Below, one piece after another: positions 36,403-44,922 of a DNA stretch of 60,002 bases. The notes below the pieces were generated by a model. It made no database searches. It was not told the DNA's origin and was given only the letters and a program-made list of their open reading frames with translations. The stretch's first letter is position 1; every line of letters starts with the position of its first letter. Source of the stretch: Deltaproteobacteria bacterium (GTDB lineage Bacteria > Desulfobacterota > Binatia > UBA9968). The position numbers and the translations under genes are program-made. Where the stretch lies: NCBI GenBank assembly GCA_005879605.1, contig VBKE01000007.1, forward strand, positions 11,302 to 71,303, read 5' to 3'.

Positions 36403-37137
36403 TCACAGCTCGATGACCATCCCGTCTTCGGCCATCGTCACCGTCAAATCAGTCTTACGAGCCAACATCTCTTCTCCCAGGTGGGTCAGAACAAGCTTTT
36501 TGCATTCGAGGCGGGATAGATTTTTGCTTAGAGCGAGATAGTTGACGTGATTGCTTGCTGCTTCGTCGTAGAACGAACACTCGCAGAGAAATAGGTCGAC
36601 GCCGCGCGCATGGTTGACGAAGAGTTCGGTCCATGCGGAATCGCCTGAAAAAAGAATCTGCTTTTGCTCGCAGCCCACTTTTAGACCTAGGGATACTTCG
36701 TGCACCTGATGGGGTACATGAAAGGGAAATATCTCAATGCCGGCGATGTTGGCGGATGTTTCCGGCTGTAAGACGTGAAATTGCGTCGGTGGGAGATCCT
36801 TCGAAACCGAGCCGCTGCCGTACATAATCCGAAAAAGTTCACGGGCTTTTTCTTCGCTGCCCGTCGGACCTGCGATATGCAGCGGTTTATCGCGCGGCCT
36901 TTTATAAAGATATTCCAAAAAAAAGAACGGGATGCCGCCGAAATGGTCGCCGTGAAGGTGGCTCAGTAGGATGGCATCTAACCGTTTCGGGTCGAGCCCC
37001 GCGCGTTTCATGGCCAGCAAGGTCGTTGGCCCGCAGTCCAAGAGAAAAAACCGTTGGTCAGCTTCGACGAGATAGCCGCTTTGGTTGCGACCGCCACTGC
37101 CGAAAGCGTCCCCGCAGCCGAGTATGCGAACTTTCAT
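36403..37137 (-). CDS. Metallo-beta-lactamase-fold hydrolase, RNase Z/PhnP-like
   Basis: 244 residues from ATG 37137 (MKVRILGCGDAFG), with GGAG at proper spacing; an upstream in-frame start adds eight residues without a site. The zinc motif HLHGDH is at 60-65, with further ligands in FSGDSAWTE (about 170) and VLTHLGEEM (about 224). Absence of a long exosite argues against a full tRNase Z; a phosphodiesterase or cyclic-phosphate hydrolase is as likely. Convergent with the carboxypeptidase gene. Confidence 0.85.
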   Translation of the reverse strand: MKVRILGCGDAFGSGGRNQSGYLVEADQRFFLLDCGPTTLLAMKRAGLDPKRLDAILLSHLHGDHFGGIPFFFLEYLYKRPRDKPLHIAGPTGSEEKARELFRIMYGSGSVSKDLPPTQFHVLQPETSANIAGIEIFPFHVPHQVHEVSLGLKVGCEQKQILFSGDSAWTELFVNHARGVDLFLCECSFYDEAASNHVNYLALSKNLSRLECKKLVLTHLGEEMLARKTDLTVTMAEDGMVIEL

Positions 37138-37332
37138 GATTTTCTCCGGACGAATCTCCAATCATCCTAGTACTCTCAAGATATCAAGTGTGCAACGGTT
37201 GGTTTTAAATTTTTAGAACAGGCTGCAATTGCCTTGAGCGCCAATTGAACCTTGGCACGCCTATGGCGTTTCTCCACGTTCTCACGGGAGTTTCTCTAGG
37301 AACTTTCCAGCGAATAATGCCGTATCGCGCAC

Positions 37333-37347
37333 GCAAATGTGATTTGC
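37333..37347. promoter_or_regulatory. Candidate operator upstream of marR-type gene
   Basis: gcaaat-gtg-atttgc is a perfect 6-bp inverted repeat with a 3-bp spacer, 24 bp before the likely GTG start. MarR proteins commonly bind such sites in their own promoter. Confidence 0.45.
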
Positions 37348-37370
37348 ATTTTACTTTCTCTACGCATAGA

Positions 37371-37832
37371 GTGAAACTCGTGGCGGTTTCCAAGCGTCCT
37401 TTTTTTTCTTCCTATACAACGAGCTTGTGGGTTCGTTTTCTCCGCTTTAGCCTCATATCTTACAAGAAATTGGAAAGTGATCTGGAAAAATTGGATCTGA
37501 CTCCGCCGCAGTTTTACGTGCTTGCGACCATCGGCTATGCCGGCGGACTACCGTTTGGGGAAATCGGCGCGAAAATGATGGTGACGGTCAGCAATCTCAC
37601 TGGGATCGTGGACCGACTGGAGGAAAAAAAGCTGGTTACTCGCAAACGAGACGATAAGGACCGTCGGGTGGTCCATGTAGTTCTGACAGAAAAGGGTGCT
37701 AAACTTTACAAAAGTACGATTCCGCTGTTTGAAAAAACCGTTTCACAGATCTTTTCTTCGCTCGACAAGCCGCAACAGAAAGAACTTTCCGCTCTCTTCC
37801 GTAAACTCAATCACGACTCCTGGGCAAACTAG
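37371..37832 (+). CDS. MarR family transcriptional regulator
   Basis: About 153 residues from GTG 37371. The winged helix is plain: LDLTPPQFYVLATIGYAG, FGEIGAKMMVTVSNLTGIVDRLEEKKLV (recognition helix region) and the wing RKRDDKDRRVVHVVLTEKG. The frame is open to 37245, but that upstream stretch does not look like protein and contains the palindrome. The next gene (Fe-S protein) begins 72 bp downstream, so it may control the salvage-like cluster. Confidence 0.85.
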   Translation: MKLVAVSKRPFFSSYTTSLWVRFLRFSLISYKKLESDLEKLDLTPPQFYVLATIGYAGGLPFGEIGAKMMVTVSNLTGIVDRLEEKKLVTRKRDDKDRRVVHVVLTEKGAKLYKSTIPLFEKTVSQIFSSLDKPQQKELSALFRKLNHDSWAN

Positions 37833-37904
37833 GTCGACGTTTGTTGACAGAGGTTGTTCATGAATATAAAGTTAATGCATTAAGTTTTCTTATTATCGAA
37901 TCCC

Positions 37905-39128
37905 GTGGAAGACGAAGGCAAAAAAAATTGGGGCCTCGGTCGAGTCAAGCAATGGCTCTACGCAAAAGGGCTGGAAGAGCGCAGCAGCGGCTGCGTGTTG
38001 TGCGGCTCTTGTTATGGTCACGGGCCGGCAAATCCAATGGAAGATGTTCCCGGACCAAAAACCAAATGTCCGCCTTATGAATTTTATCGCTTCCAACGAT
38101 TTACGCCGAAATCGCGCTGGCTCATGGCGCAGCGGGTTTTCCACGGCCTCGATTCCATCACGCCGGAACTGAAAGAAGTCATTTACACTTGCACGAACTG
38201 TCTCATGTGCCAGGAACTGTGTGGCGTCCGCGATGACGGCTACGGGCCATGGGACATCACCGTCGCCATGCGCGAGGAGATGACTGAAAAGGACGGACCG
38301 CTCGAAGCTCATCGTCCACTGTTCGAAGGCATCCATCAGCATGACAATCCCTGGTCCCAACCGAAATCCGCACGCGGCCGGTGGGCCGACGGTTTGAGTT
38401 TGAGGAAACTCGGGCATAGCTCCGCGAGCACCCTGTTGTTTGCCGGCTGTTCAGCGGATCGACCGACGGGAAGAGCCGGCGCTACCGCGCTCGCAAAGCT
38501 GATGCAGACGGCCGGCGAGGATTTCGTGGTTCTCGGTGACGCGGAAAAATGCTGCGCGCTGTATGCCTATGATCTTGGCTTCCGGCGCGAGTACGAGCGA
38601 TTGAAAGATGAAAATCTGGCGATGATCAAGAACGCCGGGATCCACAAAGTGGTAGTCGCCTGTGGCAGTTGCCGCCGCATCTGGCGCCAGTACGCCGAGG
38701 AGTTGGGACCCGATATTGAAGTTGTCCACGGCGCAGAGTATGCCGCGGGGCTTGCCGAGACAGGCCGGCTCAAATTCCGGCAAACCGTCCGGAAGAAAGT
38801 CACTTACCACGACTCGTGTCATTTGGGCCGGGGCTGCGGTATTTACGAAGCGCCGAGAACGATTCTGCGCACGATACCCGGAGTAGACGTGGTAGAAATG
38901 GCGCGCAATCGGCGCTGGGCTTGGTGTTGCGGCGGCGGGGGAGGGGTTCCCGAGGCTTACCCCGAGCTCGCGCAGTGGAACGCCGAGGACCGGATGCGTG
39001 AGGCTAAAGAAACCGGCGCCGAGGTCGTGCTCACTTCCAGCGCGCTTTGCCAGCGGAGTTTCGCCAGCTGCTCCGCCGACGCTCTTCCGACCCAAGACTT
39101 ACTTGAGTTCGTTGTTCAAGCCCTCTAA
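37905..39128 (+). CDS. CCG-domain (Fe-S)-binding oxidoreductase, heterodisulfide reductase D-like
   Basis: 407 residues from GTG. The N-terminal part has CVLCGSC and CTNCLMCQELC, four-cysteine Fe-S sites. Two CCG-type halves follow: LLFAGCSAD...DAEKCCALYAYDLG...ACGSCRRIW, and YHDSCHLGRGCGIYEAPRTIL...AWCCGGGGGVPE. This matches HdrD/GlpC/lactate-oxidase Fe-S subunits, which pass electrons from a dehydrogenase to quinone or thiols. No flavin subunit is adjacent. It is the first gene of the block with the phosphorylase, isomerase and aldolase. Confidence 0.88.
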   Translation: MEDEGKKNWGLGRVKQWLYAKGLEERSSGCVLCGSCYGHGPANPMEDVPGPKTKCPPYEFYRFQRFTPKSRWLMAQRVFHGLDSITPELKEVIYTCTNCLMCQELCGVRDDGYGPWDITVAMREEMTEKDGPLEAHRPLFEGIHQHDNPWSQPKSARGRWADGLSLRKLGHSSASTLLFAGCSADRPTGRAGATALAKLMQTAGEDFVVLGDAEKCCALYAYDLGFRREYERLKDENLAMIKNAGIHKVVVACGSCRRIWRQYAEELGPDIEVVHGAEYAAGLAETGRLKFRQTVRKKVTYHDSCHLGRGCGIYEAPRTILRTIPGVDVVEMARNRRWAWCCGGGGGVPEAYPELAQWNAEDRMREAKETGAEVVLTSSALCQRSFASCSADALPTQDLLEFVVQAL

Positions 39129-39131
39129 CCC

Positions 39132-39866
39132 ATGGTTAAGGAACCTCACTTCACACCGAAAAAAATGCTGTCGATGCTCGGGCTCCAATCCGACTCTCTC
39201 GGGCCCTACGCGCTGATTCCCGGCCCCAAAGAGCGCAGCCAGATGCTGCTTGGTATGCTGAAGGATGCGGCAAAGAACTTTTCCTTTCTCGACTACGAGA
39301 TGCATACCGGAACCATCGATGGGAAGCGCGTCACGGTCGGCAATGGGGGGCGTTTTGCGCCCGACACGGCGATGACGACGGAGATTCTTTGTGCCGCCGG
39401 AGCGGAATCTTTGATTCGCATCGGCAGTTGCGGCTCGTTGCAAGATCACGTGAAGATCGGCGATCTCGTGATTGTCACGGGAGCCATCCGCGGCGAGGGC
39501 ACGACGAGTTATTACGTGCCCAAGAATTTCTCCACCGTCGCGCACCCGGATATTGTGCGCGCGCTTCAACGGGCGGCCGAAAGTTTACGAGTCCGTTATC
39601 ATCTGGGACGGGTCTTTACGACCGACGCTCTATTCCAAGAGACGCCGGAACTCATTCAGGAATTAAACGAGCAGAACGTCTCGAGCATCGACATGGTCAC
39701 CTCAAGCTTTCTTACCATCGGCCAATTACGCCAAAAAAAAGCCGGCGCCATTCTCGCCGTGTCGGACGAGTGTCTTCATGGCAAGTTTGCTTTTCGCGAT
39801 CCCGCCTTTCTCGCCGCCGAAGAAAAGATGATCGAGGTGGCACAGACGGCGCTGCGCTATCTGTGA
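39132..39866 (+). CDS. Nucleoside phosphorylase (PNP/UDP family 1)
   Basis: 244 residues. Segments ALIPGPKERSQM (phosphate-binding GPKER/GDPxR-like), LIRIGSCGSLQDHVKIGDLVIVTGAIR and, late, AILAVSDECLHG (SDE, base-binding Asp) match PNP_UDP_1. The family covers uridine, purine, MTA and 5'-deoxyadenosine phosphorylases; base choice cannot be read from sequence. It begins 3 bp after the Fe-S gene and precedes an MtnA-like isomerase, which favours a 5'-deoxy- or 5'-methylthio-nucleoside substrate. Confidence 0.9.
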   Translation: MVKEPHFTPKKMLSMLGLQSDSLGPYALIPGPKERSQMLLGMLKDAAKNFSFLDYEMHTGTIDGKRVTVGNGGRFAPDTAMTTEILCAAGAESLIRIGSCGSLQDHVKIGDLVIVTGAIRGEGTTSYYVPKNFSTVAHPDIVRALQRAAESLRVRYHLGRVFTTDALFQETPELIQELNEQNVSSIDMVTSSFLTIGQLRQKKAGAILAVSDECLHGKFAFRDPAFLAAEEKMIEVAQTALRYL

Positions 39867-39893
39867 AACGCTTTCTTGCCTAGCGGTAGAATC

Positions 39894-41414
39894 ATGAAAT
39901 TCGCGCACAGCCCGCTGTTCGAGCCCGTTTTATGGGAGGGCAGTGGCTTTAAGATCCTCGATGAGACATTGGTTCCCGAACGGATCGAGTACATACCCGT
40001 TAGCGAGATCTCACAAGCTCTTGAAGCCGTGCGAGAAATGAGAACGAGGGCTTTCGGCCAGGTCCTGACGTTTCTTTATAGCGGCGCGTTGGTCGCCCAG
40101 CACTATGACGGAAAAGAAGCCGAGCCGTTACGAGAAAAAATCGAGGAAATGACTCGGCAGTTCTGCGACGCGCGTCCGACGTTCGACTTCGAGGGGCTCG
40201 GCAGCGTTTTCTCCGGGGGGCTCAGTGCATTGCCGGCCGGCGCAAAGGCCGGTGATTGGATCGCGACTCGGGCGCGCGAATTCGCCGCACAAATCGTCAA
40301 GGCACGCCAAGCCAGAGCCAAACGGGCGGCAGCTATTATGCCGAGAGCCGCCCGAGTGCTGACGCACTGTAACGTCAGCGGTGAACTCGTGGCGGTCGCG
40401 CAGTATTGCCGCGAAATGGGCAAGGAGATATCGGTTATCGCCACTGAGACGCGCCCCTATCTACAAGGAACCCGGCTTACGGCTTGGGAAATTTCGAACG
40501 CCGGTGTCCCGGTTTCGTTGATTCCGGATTGTGCGGTTGCGGAGGTAATGGCGAAAGGGGAAGTTAACGCAGTCATTGTCGGATCGGATCGCTGCGCTCA
40601 GAATGGCGATATCATCAATAAAGTCGGCACCTACCCGCTTGCGCTCATGGCGAAGGAATACGGCGTTCCATTTTATGCCCTGGTCCAAGATCCTGGCCCA
40701 TTGATGCGGGGCGGCGACGTGACCATTGAAGAACGCCCGGTCAGTGAGCTGCTCACGTTTCAAGGACAGCCGCTGATTTCTGACGGCGAAGATCAGCTCG
40801 TCGGCCGCTATCCGGCGTTCGACGTCACACCTTCTTCTCTGGTTACCCGTTTGATCGGCTTCGACGATCTTTTTACGCCGGAGACCTTTAGAGAAAGATA
40901 TTTGAAAAGTCCTTTGGCAGCCGACAAGCATACGAAAGAGCCAGGGGAGAAGTATTTGTTGGTCTACGGCCTGCCCAAAAAAGACGATTATTCGTTTCTG
41001 ATGCATGCGCTCAAGGCGGAACAAGCGGGTCGAATTCTGGTACCGGAGATGCGTCCGGAACTTTGGGGCGCCCGCGTGGTTGCGCGCGAGCTTTTGCTCC
41101 GCCACCTCCCGATTACATTGATCTCCGACAACATGATGGGGACACTGTTCGCGCACGGCCAGATTCAAAAGCTCTATTTATTCTACAGCGGGCTGGCTGA
41201 ATCGGGAGCAAGTGGAATCTGCGGATCTCTACTCGCTGTCCGCCTCGCCCGCGCCCACGGCATTCCCATCGAATTATTGGAATCAGAAAGCGGGAAGGAT
41301 TCCTCGATAGATAGCGACGTTTCGACCTTTCTTGGGCAGAAGGTGATTCCGCCAGGAGTCGCCGTTTACCGGCTCGAGAAAGAAGTCATCCCTTGGGCTC
41401 TGCTCAAGGCTTAA
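39894..41414 (+). CDS. MtnA/eIF2B-like isomerase with an extra C-terminal domain
   Basis: 506 residues from ATG 39894 (MKFAHSPLF). The first about 320 residues are MtnA-like: LTHCNVSGEL with the catalytic Cys, TRPYLQGTRLTAWEISNAGVPV, VGSDRCAQNGDIINKVGTY with the catalytic Asp, and FYALVQ. The normal RGAPAIG phosphate loop is replaced by RTRAFGQVLT, so the substrate may differ from methylthioribose-1-P. The remaining 170 residues (LVYGLPKKDDYSFLMHALKA to the end) look like a second, degenerate Rossmann-like eIF2B half, not present in normal MtnA (about 345 residues). Confidence 0.85.
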   Translation: MKFAHSPLFEPVLWEGSGFKILDETLVPERIEYIPVSEISQALEAVREMRTRAFGQVLTFLYSGALVAQHYDGKEAEPLREKIEEMTRQFCDARPTFDFEGLGSVFSGGLSALPAGAKAGDWIATRAREFAAQIVKARQARAKRAAAIMPRAARVLTHCNVSGELVAVAQYCREMGKEISVIATETRPYLQGTRLTAWEISNAGVPVSLIPDCAVAEVMAKGEVNAVIVGSDRCAQNGDIINKVGTYPLALMAKEYGVPFYALVQDPGPLMRGGDVTIEERPVSELLTFQGQPLISDGEDQLVGRYPAFDVTPSSLVTRLIGFDDLFTPETFRERYLKSPLAADKHTKEPGEKYLLVYGLPKKDDYSFLMHALKAEQAGRILVPEMRPELWGARVVARELLLRHLPITLISDNMMGTLFAHGQIQKLYLFYSGLAESGASGICGSLLAVRLARAHGIPIELLESESGKDSSIDSDVSTFLGQKVIPPGVAVYRLEKEVIPWALLKA

Positions 41415-41428
41415 CCAGGTGCGGATTC

Positions 41429-42436
41429 ATGACCCGGCTCGAACGCGAGATGATTCGCTGGGGAAAAGTGCTTTTTGAACGGCGGCTCATCAGCGGCTGG
41501 GGGGGTAACTTGAGCCGCCGCGTCGGGACGAAAGATTTTTTGATCACGGGCCAGCATGCCCCGTTGGGTTTTCTCACTGCCAAGAATTTGGTGCGGATCG
41601 ATGGCGAAGGAAAACCGCTCAACAAGAACCAGCGCGCCTCCAGCGAGACACCCATGCACATGGCCGTGTACAGGGGCACGGAGGCCCAAGCGATCGTTCA
41701 CGTACACCCGCCGGCGGTATTGGCTTTTTCGCTGACCCGCGAAAGCTTTGTTCCCGTGAGCTTCGAGGAGAAATACACCGTTGGGGAAGTGCCCATCATC
41801 CCGCAAGATACACCCACGGTAACAAAGCCGGAACCCATGGTAGAGGAGCTAAGATACCACCCGATTGTGATTATCAAGGGTCACGGCACGGTTGCCATCG
41901 GCAAAGACTTGCAAGAAGCATTTCTCTTAACGGATTTACTGGAAGAGGCGGTGCACTGTCAATTTTTCAAAGAAAAGACTGCATCGCTTCGAGACAAACT
42001 ATCATCGGGCGTTGGCACAACCACAGCCCCCGAGGTCATTCCCCCGTCCCCGAGCGAAGCTTACCCGCTCTTCTCGCAGGCTCACATGAGCGCATTGGTT
42101 GACACGGCTAATAATGACTCTATGTTTCGGTCCCACGGCAGCGAGACGAATCTTTCGACCTCTCTTTCGCTCCATCTGGAGGAAGACGACACCTCCTGGA
42201 CCGTGAAGTTTGTCGACGGTGAGATCACCGATCTGGAACCCAGGGTGGATGGCGAATTCCTGATCAGCGGCAAGGAAGAATGGTGGAAAGCGGTTTTCAG
42301 TAACCGCATCGATCCGTTTCTCGCCACCCAGCAGGGGAAATTGAAACTCCTGCGGGGCGAGCTCGCGCAACTCTCGCGCTGGTACAAACCTTTTCAAAGG
42401 GCATTTTCGCTATGGCAAACAATCCCGGTTCGGTAG
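41429..42436 (+). CDS. Class II aldolase/adducin fused to an SCP2-like domain
   Basis: 335 residues from ATG 41429, after AGGTG. Aldolase domain (1-195): GGNLS at 26-30, catalytic E73 in SSETPMH, zinc ligands H91 and H93 (HVHPP) and H152 (KGHGTVAIG), as in fuculose-phosphate and 5-deoxyribulose-1-P aldolases. From about 215 the sequence turns into an SCP2-like fold: LHLEEDDTSWTVKFVDGEI, VDGEFLISGKEEWWKAVFSNRIDPFLATQQGKLKL and LSRWYKPFQRAF. SCP2 domains bind lipids or acyl-CoA. Such a fusion is unusual. Its end overlaps the acyl-CoA ligase start by 25 bp. Confidence 0.87.
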   Translation: MTRLEREMIRWGKVLFERRLISGWGGNLSRRVGTKDFLITGQHAPLGFLTAKNLVRIDGEGKPLNKNQRASSETPMHMAVYRGTEAQAIVHVHPPAVLAFSLTRESFVPVSFEEKYTVGEVPIIPQDTPTVTKPEPMVEELRYHPIVIIKGHGTVAIGKDLQEAFLLTDLLEEAVHCQFFKEKTASLRDKLSSGVGTTTAPEVIPPSPSEAYPLFSQAHMSALVDTANNDSMFRSHGSETNLSTSLSLHLEEDDTSWTVKFVDGEITDLEPRVDGEFLISGKEEWWKAVFSNRIDPFLATQQGKLKLLRGELAQLSRWYKPFQRAFSLWQTIPVR

Positions 42437-43941
42437 GCTTTTTCGCCGCGGAGGTGCTGGAGCGGACCGCTCGGCGACAGCCGCAGAAAACCGCGATCAT
42501 CGGCAAGGACGAGGAGCTTACCTTTTCGACCCTGAACCGGCGGGTCCACGCGCTGGCTTCCCATCTGCAGGCCGAGGGCATTCGGCAAGGAGATCGGGTC
42601 GGAGTTTTTCTCCCCAACGCTACGGCGATTCCGCTGAGCTACTATGCGACGCAAAAGGTCGGGGTGGTGACCGTCATACTGGACGCCCGTCTGCGGGGCA
42701 GAGAACTCCAGGGAGTGTTGCTGGACGCCGATCTCAAACTGCTCGTGCTTCATAACCAGCTCTATCCCGAAGTGCGGGAAGTCTTCAACGGAACGGTGAG
42801 CCCTCCCGTTTGGGTCGTTAACGGCGAAGGGGATCGGAGTTTTGAAAACAGATTGACTCCCGTTTCAATGCCGCTGAGCTCGCCCCGTCTGAACCCTGAT
42901 GATGATGCGCTGATTCTCTACACGTCCGGCACCACGGGCGAGCCCAAGGGCGTGGTGCTGAGTTACCAAAACCTCGCCCAGTATCCCCGGGTGATGGGAG
43001 AAATGGGGATTACCGATCCGTCCACGGTGAGAGGCTGCATCTTGCCCATGTCGCACATCGTTGGGCCGGTGGTATGTAACGAGGTGGCCGACAAGGGATT
43101 TACACTGGTGATTTTCGATCAGATCAATCCAGTGACGCTTTTGGAGGGCATTCAAAAATACCGCGTCACGGTCTTCGAGGCGGTGCCCATTGTTTTCCAG
43201 CTTTTGCTGGGCGTGCGAAACCTGCGAGACTATGACACCCGAAGCGTCAAGATCGCGGCGATGATGGGCACGAGTGTGCCCGTCCCTTTGTTGCGCGCCT
43301 TCAAAACTGTCCAGCCCCACGTCAAAGTCATCCAGGGCTACGGACTGACCGAGACTTCACCGATGATCACACTCGTCGAGCCGGATCGCGCCGTCGACAA
43401 GCTGGGTAGTATCGGCCGCGCGGTTCCTGGTGTCGAAATCAAGATCGTCGACGAAAACGGGAAAGAAGCTCCAGTCGGGGAACCCGGCGAGATTATCACT
43501 CGCGGGCCGCACGTGATGAAGGGCTATTTTCGCAAGCCGGAGGCGACCGCGGCGCGCATACGTGGCGGCTGGCTCTATACGGGTGACGTGGGCAAATGTG
43601 GGGAGGACGGCTACTATTATCATCTCGGCCGCAGAGACGACATGATCATCACCGGTGGCCTCAATGTCTATCCGGCGGAAGTAGAGAATATGATCTACAG
43701 TTACGCCAAAGTCCAGGAGACGGTTGTCTTCCCCATTCCCGATGAAAAGCGCGGCAGGGTGATCGGCGCCGCCATCGTGCCGAGACCTGGAGAAACCATT
43801 GTTGAGAGAGATCTCTTGAGTTTTCTTCGTGCCAATTTGGCGAATTTCAAAGTGCCCCAGAAAATCGTTGTCCGTGAAGCCTTACCACGCACGTCGTCGG
43901 GCAAAGTGATCCGCGATGCCGACGCTCTGCTGGCGAGTTAA
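42412..43941 (+). CDS. AMP-dependent acyl-CoA synthetase/ligase
   Basis: 509 residues. ANL-family motifs: the phosphate loop LYTSGTTGEPKG near 168-179, GYGLTETSPMI near 305-315, GWLYTGDVGKCGEDGYYYHLGRRDDMI and the hinge/catalytic lysine region PRTSSGKVIRDA at the end. It activates a carboxylic acid as the acyl-AMP and then acyl-CoA. Chain length is not predictable. The gene overlaps the aldolase-SCP2 gene, which argues that its acyl-CoA product or substrate belongs to the same pathway. Confidence 0.92.
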   Translation: MANNPGSVGFFAAEVLERTARRQPQKTAIIGKDEELTFSTLNRRVHALASHLQAEGIRQGDRVGVFLPNATAIPLSYYATQKVGVVTVILDARLRGRELQGVLLDADLKLLVLHNQLYPEVREVFNGTVSPPVWVVNGEGDRSFENRLTPVSMPLSSPRLNPDDDALILYTSGTTGEPKGVVLSYQNLAQYPRVMGEMGITDPSTVRGCILPMSHIVGPVVCNEVADKGFTLVIFDQINPVTLLEGIQKYRVTVFEAVPIVFQLLLGVRNLRDYDTRSVKIAAMMGTSVPVPLLRAFKTVQPHVKVIQGYGLTETSPMITLVEPDRAVDKLGSIGRAVPGVEIKIVDENGKEAPVGEPGEIITRGPHVMKGYFRKPEATAARIRGGWLYTGDVGKCGEDGYYYHLGRRDDMIITGGLNVYPAEVENMIYSYAKVQETVVFPIPDEKRGRVIGAAIVPRPGETIVERDLLSFLRANLANFKVPQKIVVREALPRTSSGKVIRDADALLAS

Positions 43942-43953
43942 CGACGTCCTCTT

Positions 43954-44274
43954 ATGAGCGAAAATCTAAGTAGCGGTGAAGAGCTCCTCGAGCGCGTGAG
44001 AAACGCCGCTGGTATCATACTCGGGGTCTCCGAGAATCGCAGTTGGATCGAGCTTTTCTTCGAAGGCGACCTCATGCATACGAAGACCGTCAATCTGCCC
44101 GGCGGCCTGATTTTCGACATCTACGTCGAGGCAATTCCCCACAAGGCCACCGTTTACGAACATCCACGCACTATGATCTTTTTCGAGGGTCCCTGTGACG
44201 TGGAGATCAGCCGCGACGGAAACAAGGTCATTGTCAAAGGGGCTTCGCCCGACCAAGCGCCAAATCTCGCCTAA
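43954..44274 (+). CDS. Small unknown protein at the end of the salvage-like block
   Basis: 106 residues. ELLERVRNAAGIILGVSENRS, then a beta-rich region (WIELFFEGDLMHTKTV, TVYEHPRTMIFFEGPCDVEIS). No signal peptide and no recognised domain. It starts 12 bp after the ligase stop, so it is probably cotranscribed. Confidence 0.65.
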   Translation: MSENLSSGEELLERVRNAAGIILGVSENRSWIELFFEGDLMHTKTVNLPGGLIFDIYVEAIPHKATVYEHPRTMIFFEGPCDVEISRDGNKVIVKGASPDQAPNLA

Positions 44275-44415
44275 ATAGCTATCACTTTCACCATCTGCGG
44301 GCAGGGTCGGACGCTCATAAACATCGGGCGTCTTCAGCTCATCTATGTAGTATCGGATATCCGGCGCCACTCGAATCGCAGGATAAGGGTGTTCCAACTC
44401 ATCGATGACAAATGC

Positions 44416-44769
44416 TCACTTCCCTATCATTTCTCTCACCTTGTGTAACAGATCATAGAGGTTGAAGGGTTTTGTGAAACAAGGCAAGTCGCCGAGTCCT
44501 TTTTGCGCAAGCAAATCGGGGTGGCCCGTTATGAGTATGATTAAAATCGAGAGTGAGCGCGATTTCATGCGATCGATGATATCGAATGCGCTAAGTCGAG
44601 GCATCAGAATATCACAAATCAAAAGATCGAAATTTTTCTTTTCGAGTAAATCCAGTGCACCCACACCATCGTCTGCCTCATCGACCTCATAGCCTTCTTC
44701 ACGCAAAAATTGCGCAATGTTTTTCCGACTGCGAAATTCGTTATCGACCACAAGGATGCTTTTGGGCAT
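44416..44769 (-). CDS. Stand-alone response-regulator receiver domain
   Basis: 117 residues, only a CheY-like receiver. Acidic pocket ILVVDNE (Asp 9/Asn in place of the second acidic residue), phosphoacceptor Asp in LLICDILMPR (about 53), Thr in LITGHP and Lys in CFTKPFN. No output domain and no kinase nearby. Ribosome site GGGCGG upstream. Confidence 0.9.
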   Translation of the reverse strand: MPKSILVVDNEFRSRKNIAQFLREEGYEVDEADDGVGALDLLEKKNFDLLICDILMPRLSAFDIIDRMKSRSLSILIILITGHPDLLAQKGLGDLPCFTKPFNLYDLLHKVREMIGK

Positions 44770-44922
44770 AGCCGCCCTTTAGGAGCTCCAGACTATTAGA
44801 AATGCTTTCCCATACCATGTTTAACGACTTGATCAAAGGCGCAAGGTTCTTCAACCGGTTGAAGTGAAGAGGGTTAAAGGCAAAGGTGTAGAAAAAGGTG
44901 ATGTGAAAGGCGCAACTCGCGT

